A stretch of DNA of 64,000 bases, from positions 24,685-88,684 of the forward strand of contig CALGMT010000010.1 of assembly GCA_937958885.1 (NCBI GenBank), in the 5' to 3' direction. The position numbers and the translations under genes are program-made. The DNA is from an uncultured bacterium. Its GTDB lineage: Bacteria; Verrucomicrobiota; Kiritimatiellia; CAIVKH01. How positions within the stretch are numbered: the stretch's first letter is position 1; the number at the start of each line of letters is the position of its first letter. Shown one piece after another: positions 59,871-64,000 of the stretch. The notes below the pieces were generated by a model. That model searched no databases. It had not been told where the DNA came from and saw nothing but the letters and a program-made list of their open reading frames with translations.

Positions 59871-61811
59871 ATGATCAAAGTCGCCGAAGAACCGATCCTA
59901 AACGCCAACATTCCGGACGGGCCGATCGAGACCAAGTGGAAAACCCACAAGGCCAATATCAAACTCGTCAGCCCGGCGAACAAACGGAAATACACCGTGA
60001 TCGTCGTCGGCACCGGCCTCGCAGGCGGTTCGGCGGCGGCGTCGCTCGGGGAGCTGGGCTACAACGTGCTGAATTTCTGCATCCAGGACACGCCGCGCCG
60101 CGCGCACAGCGTCGCCGCGCAGGGCGGCATCAACGCGGCGAAGAACTATCAGAACGACGGCGACAGCGTGTGGCGGCTGTTTTACGACACAGTGAAGGGC
60201 GGCGACTTCCGCGCGCGCGAGGCGAATGTGTACCGGCTCGCGGAGATGTCCGCGAACATCATCGACCAATGCGCCGCGCAAGGCGTGCCGTTCGCGCGCG
60301 AATACGGCGGCACGCTGGCGAACCGCTCGTTCGGCGGCGCGCAGGTCTCGCGCACGTTTTACGCGCGCGGACAGACGGGCCAGCAACTCTTGCTCGGCTG
60401 CTACAGCTCGCTGATGCGGCAGGTGGATGCGGGCCGTGTGAAACTCTTTCCGCGCCGCGAGATGCTCGATCTTGTCGTCGTGGATGGCCGCGCGCGCGGG
60501 ATCGTTTGCCGCAACCTTGTGACCGGCGCGATCGAGTCGTATGCGGCGGACGCGGTGTTGCTGGCAACGGGCGGCTATTCGACCGTCTTTTTCCTTTCCA
60601 CCAACGCGGTGAACTGCAACGTGACCGCCGCCTGGCGGTGCCACAAGCGCGGCGCGTTTTTCGCGAATCCGTGCTATACGCAGATTCATCCGACGTGCAT
60701 CCCGCTCGCCGGCGCGTCGCAGTCCAAGCTGACGCTGATGAGCGAGTCGCTCCGCAACGACGGCCGCGTCTGGGTGCCGAAGAACAAAGGCGACAAGCGT
60801 CCGCCGAGCCAGATTCCCGAAGACGAGCGCGACTATTTCCTCGAGCGATTGTATCCGGCGTTCGGCAACCTCGTCCCGCGCGACATCGCGTCGCGCGCGG
60901 CCAAGCGCATGTGCGACACCGGCTACGGCGTCGGAAACACCGGCTATGCGGTGTACCTCGATTTCAGCGACGCGATTCAGCGGCTGGGTCGCGACGTCGT
61001 GCGCGAGCGATACGGCAATTTGTTCGACATGTATCACGAGATCACGAACGAATCGCCCTACGAGACGCCGATGCGCATCTATCCCGCGCCGCACTACACG
61101 ATGGGCGGGCTGTGGGTGGATTACAACCTCATGAGCACGATCCCCGGCCTCCACGTCCTCGGCGAGGCGAACTTCTCCGATCACGGCGCGAACCGGCTCG
61201 GCGCGAGCGCGCTGATGCAGGGCCTCGCGGACGGGTATTTCGTGATCCCTTACACGCTCGGCCACTACCTCGCCGACAGCGGCGTGCTGAAGAACAAAGT
61301 CACAACCGACCATCCCGCCTTCAAAGAGGCCGCCGCGGCCGCCGCGGAGCAGACCAAGCGACTCGTCGGCGCGCGCGGCAAGAAGACCGTGCGGGAGTTC
61401 CACTGGGAACTCGGCCGCATCATGTGGGATCACGTCGGCATGTCGCGCAACGCGAAAGGCCTCGAGGGCGCGATTCGGGACATCCGCGCGCTGCGCGAGG
61501 ATTTCTGGAAGAACGTCAGCGTCGGCGGCTCCGATGGGGACTTCAACAAAAACCTCGAATTCGCCGGGCGCGTCGCGGATTTCATGGAACTTGGCGAGTT
61601 GATGGCGATCGACGCGCTGCACCGCAACGAATCGTGCGGCGGCCATTTCCGCGAGGAATATCAGACGCCGGAAGGCGAGGCGATGCGGGATGATAAGAAT
61701 TTCTGCTACGTCGGCGCGTGGCAATGGTCCGGCAACGCCTCCGAACCGGTCCTGCACAAAGAGGACCTTGAGTTCGACTACGTGCACCTCGCGCAGCGCA
61801 GTTACAAGTGA
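59871..61811 (+). CDS. sdhA: Succinate dehydrogenase / fumarate reductase flavoprotein
   Basis: Catalytic subunit that oxidises succinate or reduces fumarate. The 646-residue protein has the dinucleotide-binding [20 protein letters not shown], the covalent FAD His segment [40 protein letters not shown], and the capping domain with [40 protein letters not shown] and the C-terminal [20 protein letters not shown] follow. Sequence is closest to the b558-type enzymes of Bacteroidetes. The direction of catalysis cannot be told from sequence. Confidence 0.97.
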   Translation: MIKVAEEPILNANIPDGPIETKWKTHKANIKLVSPANKRKYTVIVVGTGLAGGSAAASLGELGYNVLNFCIQDTPRRAHSVAAQGGINAAKNYQNDGDSVWRLFYDTVKGGDFRAREANVYRLAEMSANIIDQCAAQGVPFAREYGGTLANRSFGGAQVSRTFYARGQTGQQLLLGCYSSLMRQVDAGRVKLFPRREMLDLVVVDGRARGIVCRNLVTGAIESYAADAVLLATGGYSTVFFLSTNAVNCNVTAAWRCHKRGAFFANPCYTQIHPTCIPLAGASQSKLTLMSESLRNDGRVWVPKNKGDKRPPSQIPEDERDYFLERLYPAFGNLVPRDIASRAAKRMCDTGYGVGNTGYAVYLDFSDAIQRLGRDVVRERYGNLFDMYHEITNESPYETPMRIYPAPHYTMGGLWVDYNLMSTIPGLHVLGEANFSDHGANRLGASALMQGLADGYFVIPYTLGHYLADSGVLKNKVTTDHPAFKEAAAAAAEQTKRLVGARGKKTVREFHWELGRIMWDHVGMSRNAKGLEGAIRDIRALREDFWKNVSVGGSDGDFNKNLEFAGRVADFMELGELMAIDALHRNESCGGHFREEYQTPEGEAMRDDKNFCYVGAWQWSGNASEPVLHKEDLEFDYVHLAQRSYK

Positions 61812-61841
61812 ACGGAAAACGGAAGACGGAAAACGGAAGAA
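61811..61841 (+). repeat. ggaaaacgg array between sdhA and sdhB
   Basis: AACGGAAAACGGAAGACGGA then AAACGGAAGAAG fills the 36-base gap between sdhA and sdhB and probably provides the purine-rich ribosome-binding region of sdhB. Confidence 0.75.
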
Positions 61842-61847
61842 GCGGCC

Positions 61848-62621
61848 ATGAAATTTAATATCAAGGTGTGGAGACAGGCGGGCCCAAACGCAAAGGGCGG
61901 GTTCAAGTCGTACGCGGTGGACGGGATTTTGCCCGAAATGTCGCTGCTGGAGATGCTCGACGTGCTCAACGAGCAGCTTACCAAGCAGGGCGAGGAGCCC
62001 GTCGCGTTCGACAGCGATTGTCGCGAGGGCATCTGCGGAACCTGCGGGCTGGTTGTCAACGGGATGGCGCACGGCTCGCGCTTGAAGTGCACCACATGCG
62101 AACTGCGGATGCGCCATTTTGAAGACGGCGCCACCGTGACAATCGAGCCGTTTCGCGCGAAATCATTTCCGATCATCAAAGACCTCGTGGTGGATCGGAG
62201 CGCATTCGATCGCATCATCGCCGCTGGCGGCTACATTTCCGTCAATGCCGGTTCCGCGCCGGATGCGAACGCGGTTTTGGTGCCGAAAGACATTGCAGAA
62301 AAGGCAATGGACTCTGCCGCGTGCATTGGATGCGGCGCCTGCGTCGCCGCGTGCCCGAACGCATCGGCCTCGCTATTTGTCAGCGCGAAGATAACGCAGT
62401 TTGCCTTGCTGCCGCAGGGCCAGGCCGAGCGCGAGCGGCGCGCGTTGCGGATGGTCGAGCAGATGGACAAAGAAGGGTTTGGGAATTGCTCGAACCACGC
62501 CGAATGCGAGGCCGCCTGTCCCAAGGGCATATCCATTGGGAACATCGCGACCATGCGTCGCGAATACATGCGCGCTGCCGCGCGCTACGAAGAGCGCGCC
62601 GAAGCCGCCGGCGCGGGATAA
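61848..62621 (+). CDS. sdhB: Succinate dehydrogenase / fumarate reductase iron-sulfur subunit
   Basis: Electron carrier between flavoprotein and cytochrome. The 257-residue protein has the [2Fe-2S] Cys pattern DSDCREGICGTCGLVVNG with LKCTTC, then the C-terminal cluster motifs ACIGCGACVAACPNASA and NCSNHAECEAACPKGISIGN for the [4Fe-4S] and [3Fe-4S] centres. The gene order C-A-B is the Bacteroidetes/epsilon type. A GGAAGAAG run precedes ATG 61848. Confidence 0.97.
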   Translation: MKFNIKVWRQAGPNAKGGFKSYAVDGILPEMSLLEMLDVLNEQLTKQGEEPVAFDSDCREGICGTCGLVVNGMAHGSRLKCTTCELRMRHFEDGATVTIEPFRAKSFPIIKDLVVDRSAFDRIIAAGGYISVNAGSAPDANAVLVPKDIAEKAMDSAACIGCGACVAACPNASASLFVSAKITQFALLPQGQAERERRALRMVEQMDKEGFGNCSNHAECEAACPKGISIGNIATMRREYMRAAARYEERAEAAGAG

Positions 62622-62646
62622 AAGGTTGGAGTAGCCCTCACCCTGG

Positions 62647-62671
62647 CCCTCTCCCACAAGGTGGGAGAGGG
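62647..62671. repeat. Palindromic hairpin after sdhB
   Basis: CCCTCTCCCAC pairs with GTGGGAGAGGG around the loop AAG: an 11-bp perfect stem, preceded by CCCTCACCCTGG. This CCCTCACCCnGGCCCTCTCCC-type palindrome is seen in many bacterial genomes as an intergenic repeat. It may also end sdhCAB transcripts, but no U-run follows on the plus strand. Confidence 0.7.
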
Positions 62672-63170
62672 AAACGATTACTTCTGTCTTTGTGCGGCGG
62701 ATCCGGCCCGCCCCGCCGAAGGATCCCAACGAAGGCGGGAAGTCCCGTCCGATCAGCTCTGCCACGTCATTTTTGGTAGGGCGCGGAGTCCAGCCGCGCC
62801 GCATGGATGAAATCGCCGGCGTTGACCGCCGAGAGGGCTCGATCGGAGTAATTCCGCCGCTTTTTCATCGGCATGGCGATTGATTTCGCATTTTCTCATC
62901 GAACCAACATTTTTCTCGGATGACCGGTAATGTTACCCATGCGTCGGGAGGTAATTGCGCCCGACACGATGTATACCCGTAGAAGCCCAAAACGCACTCG
63001 GAAACGCCGAAAATATCCTGAACCCTCGTACTTCCTGCAGTAATCGATAAGGATCGACAATAACCTTTGGTCCGACTCCGATACTAACCATTAACCGGGA
63101 TTGAATAAGCCATTGCCATGGACTGATTGAAACCTGTAGATTTTCTTAAAGTGGATTATGGCAATGACGC
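62672..63170. other. Repeat-bearing intergenic region after sdhB
   Basis: This gap holds a GGCGCGG/CCGCGCC hairpin (62780-62800) inside a TAGGGCGCGGAGTCCAGCCG sequence of a type common as intergenic repeats, then a lower-GC stretch. A 9-bp inverted repeat, CATTGCCAT (63111-63119) and ATGGCAATG (63158-63166), is separated by 38 bases. Short frames here look unsupported. No tRNA or rRNA was recognised. Confidence 0.5.
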
Positions 63171-63587
63171 ATGCATGGACAAGCCCAGGTGCACTGCGGA
63201 CAGAGGCGGTGGAGGAGCCCCCGTCGAATAGCTCATCGGTTTTTCGTGTCTCGACGCCAGACGTCCCAATTCACGCCTTTTTCGACCCCGGTACCGCGCA
63301 AAGAAGAAATCGGCCCAAGATACACACTACGGGATGGTCTTCTCCTGCGCCCCCGCCTCCCGCAGAACCTCGATATAGCCCTGCGGCCATTGCGGTACCT
63401 GAACCCACGGCGCAACCACACGGCATTGCTGACGGTTTTGCAAGACGCTCATTTTCTCGCTATGCGTCAATTCATCCGCTCAACAAAGCATTTGTCAATA
63501 TCATTATTGACGGCATTTCATGTTATTGCATTGCTATACGCGACGGCTAATACAATGTTCGAGCGCAGGAAAAAGAAGACGGAATGA
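63171..63587 (+). CDS. Hypothetical protein, possibly with a C-terminal membrane helix
   Basis: A 138-codon frame, Arg/Pro-rich in the first 100 residues (RYTLRDGLLLRPRLPQNLDI) with a hydrophobic stretch near the end (HLSISLLTAFHVIALLYATA). Its TGA stop overlaps the ATG of the zinc-ribbon gene (ATGA), which gives some support. An overlapping frame in another register (63158-63550) is similar in length. The composition is mixed, and no family is recognised, so this call is weak. Confidence 0.25.
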   Translation: MHGQAQVHCGQRRWRSPRRIAHRFFVSRRQTSQFTPFSTPVPRKEEIGPRYTLRDGLLLRPRLPQNLDIALRPLRYLNPRRNHTALLTVLQDAHFLAMRQFIRSTKHLSISLLTAFHVIALLYATANTMFERRKKKTE

Positions 63588-63802
63588 CTAAGCGACTAAA
63601 TTGTCCATCATGTGGACGACTTCTTTACGACCGCAAACGCGATAAATGTGGATATTGCTCAAGTCCCCTTCCCGCGGACGTGAGAATCGACGATAACGAA
63701 ATCCGAAAGATGGATGCAGCTGAACAGAAAAGACGCACCGATAAAGCACGATGGAAAAAGTTCGACGACAGACCACTGAGCAGCGGAGAGATTGGAATCT
63801 GA
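63584..63802 (+). CDS. Small zinc-ribbon protein
   Basis: A 72-residue protein: MTKRLNCPSCGRLLYDRKRD K, then CGYCSSPLPADVRIDDNEIR. Two Cys pairs (CPSC, CGYC) form a zinc ribbon, followed by an acidic and then Lys/Arg-rich helix (RKMDAAEQKRRTDKARWKKF). Similar small zinc-ribbon proteins with an LPxxxRxxxxEIxxxD segment are common in bacteria with no known function. The ATG at 63584 overlaps the preceding frame's stop. Confidence 0.7.
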   Translation: MTKRLNCPSCGRLLYDRKRDKCGYCSSPLPADVRIDDNEIRKMDAAEQKRRTDKARWKKFDDRPLSSGEIGI

Positions 63803-63943
63803 AGGAAGATAATTTCGGAGCAGAATTGCTCGAACAATGCCCTCGAGGTTACTGCTCACCCGTGGCAAGCCGGCTGCTGAGCATCCGGCTCGCCAGAGTT
63901 CGCAGAACCTCAGGGCTGACGTTCTGTCAGAGAGAAAAACCTG

Positions 63944-63972
63944 TTGCCAAAGAGCACACTTCGTGATACCTT
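63944..63972 (+). promoter_or_regulatory. Candidate promoter at the window end
   Basis: TTGCCA (63944-63949) and TACCTT (63967-63972) with 17-base spacing precede the ATG at 63979 by 7-12 bases. This would imply a short leader or near-leaderless message for the last gene. Confidence 0.3.
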
Positions 63973-63978
63973 TGCATC

Positions 63979-64000
63979 ATGAAGCGGTACGAATGGAACC
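63979..64000 (+). CDS. Start of a gene cut by the window end (possibly BrnT-like toxin)
   Basis: ATGAAGCGGTACGAATGGAA opens MKRYEWN, the kind of start seen in BrnT-family ribonuclease toxins (M-R/K-[FY]-E-W-D/N). Only seven codons are visible, so the assignment is a guess from a short pattern; it could be an unrelated protein. No upstream Shine-Dalgarno sequence is clear. Confidence 0.25.

Noticed and set aside
62692-62883. Short frame in the repeat-rich gap after sdhB
   Set aside because: The peptide is translated from palindromic repeat sequence; no start signal or family match.
63171-63587. Confident new gene
   Set aside because: Two overlapping frames of similar length and odd composition make coding status uncertain; kept at low confidence because its stop overlaps the zinc-ribbon start.

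Overview
The window is GC-rich bacterial chromosome with dense gene packing, many ATGA start/stop overlaps and Shine-Dalgarno starts. The gene content points to the PVC group, most likely Verrucomicrobiota or Kiritimatiellota. The lineage evidence is a secreted GH44 enzyme with a verrucomicrobial-style C-terminal domain, a MurA with Asp instead of the catalytic Cys (as in Chlamydiae), a COX24-like mini-protein, a Bacteroidetes-type IlvC and b558-type Sdh, and many short intergenic repeat families. The lineage is inferred from family knowledge; no search was run.

Layout. 1-4.3 kb: nusA(end)-infB-rbfA-truB-ribF translation operon. 4.3-10.8 kb: SDR/DUF2867 protein, ilvC, DUF3253 protein, bcp, acyl desaturase, nnrDE. 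11-18.4 kb: GH20 hexosaminidase, Spy-like protein, and the minus-strand run hemB-lipoprotein-sigma factor-recQ. 18.4-23.9 kb: tandem hairpin repeats, tRNA-Val(CAC), a RAYT transposase element with inverted ends, prpD, glycosyltransferase, LacI regulator and a MITE-like element. 23.9-26.4 kb: rpsB-tsf-queF. 26.5-33.8 kb: a nine-gene Mrp/Mbh-type cation antiporter module with three NuoL/M/N-like subunits. 33.8-38.6 kb: TPR lipoprotein, COX24-like mini-gene, hisG, TIGR01777 epimerase, truncated hemoglobin. 38.6-42.6 kb: a long-tailed ExbB/MotA-like protein, two ExbD-like proteins and murA in one operon. 42.9-46.4 kb: dihydropyrimidinase, prpB, prpC. 46.4-52.1 kb: hydrolase, RluA-type synthase, Rsm22-like methyltransferase, GH44 enzyme. 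52.1-56.8 kb: second RAYT element, NCS2 purine permease, rhomboid, SDH-type protease, membrane-anchored Hsp20. 56.9-64 kb: aspartase/fumarase, Phd/VapC toxin-antitoxin, sdhC-A-B, then a repeat-rich, lower-GC end with a zinc-ribbon mini-gene.

How it works together. The 2-methylcitrate cycle (prpB, prpC, and a distant prpD) would feed pyruvate and succinate towards SdhCAB and the adjacent fumarate-linked lyase. The Mrp-like module and the ExbB/ExbD operon both use ion gradients. The coupling of the latter to murA suggests an envelope role.

The most unusual feature is the density of small repeats at gene boundaries. They include a 'catggaa' element with two direct repeats 31 bp apart, which forms a leader ORF stop-start coupled to prpB and may supply the QueF N-terminus. 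There is also a GTTGCCCAAA-ended MITE, ggaagacgg arrays, GATC-rich arrays (one inside an Rsm22-like gene) and CTCTCC arrays that are translated at protein ends. The best candidates for something undescribed are the ExbB-ExbD-ExbD-MurA operon, the three-antiporter Mrp/Mbh module with a missing TM5 glutamate in one subunit, and the repeat-encoded leader ORF.
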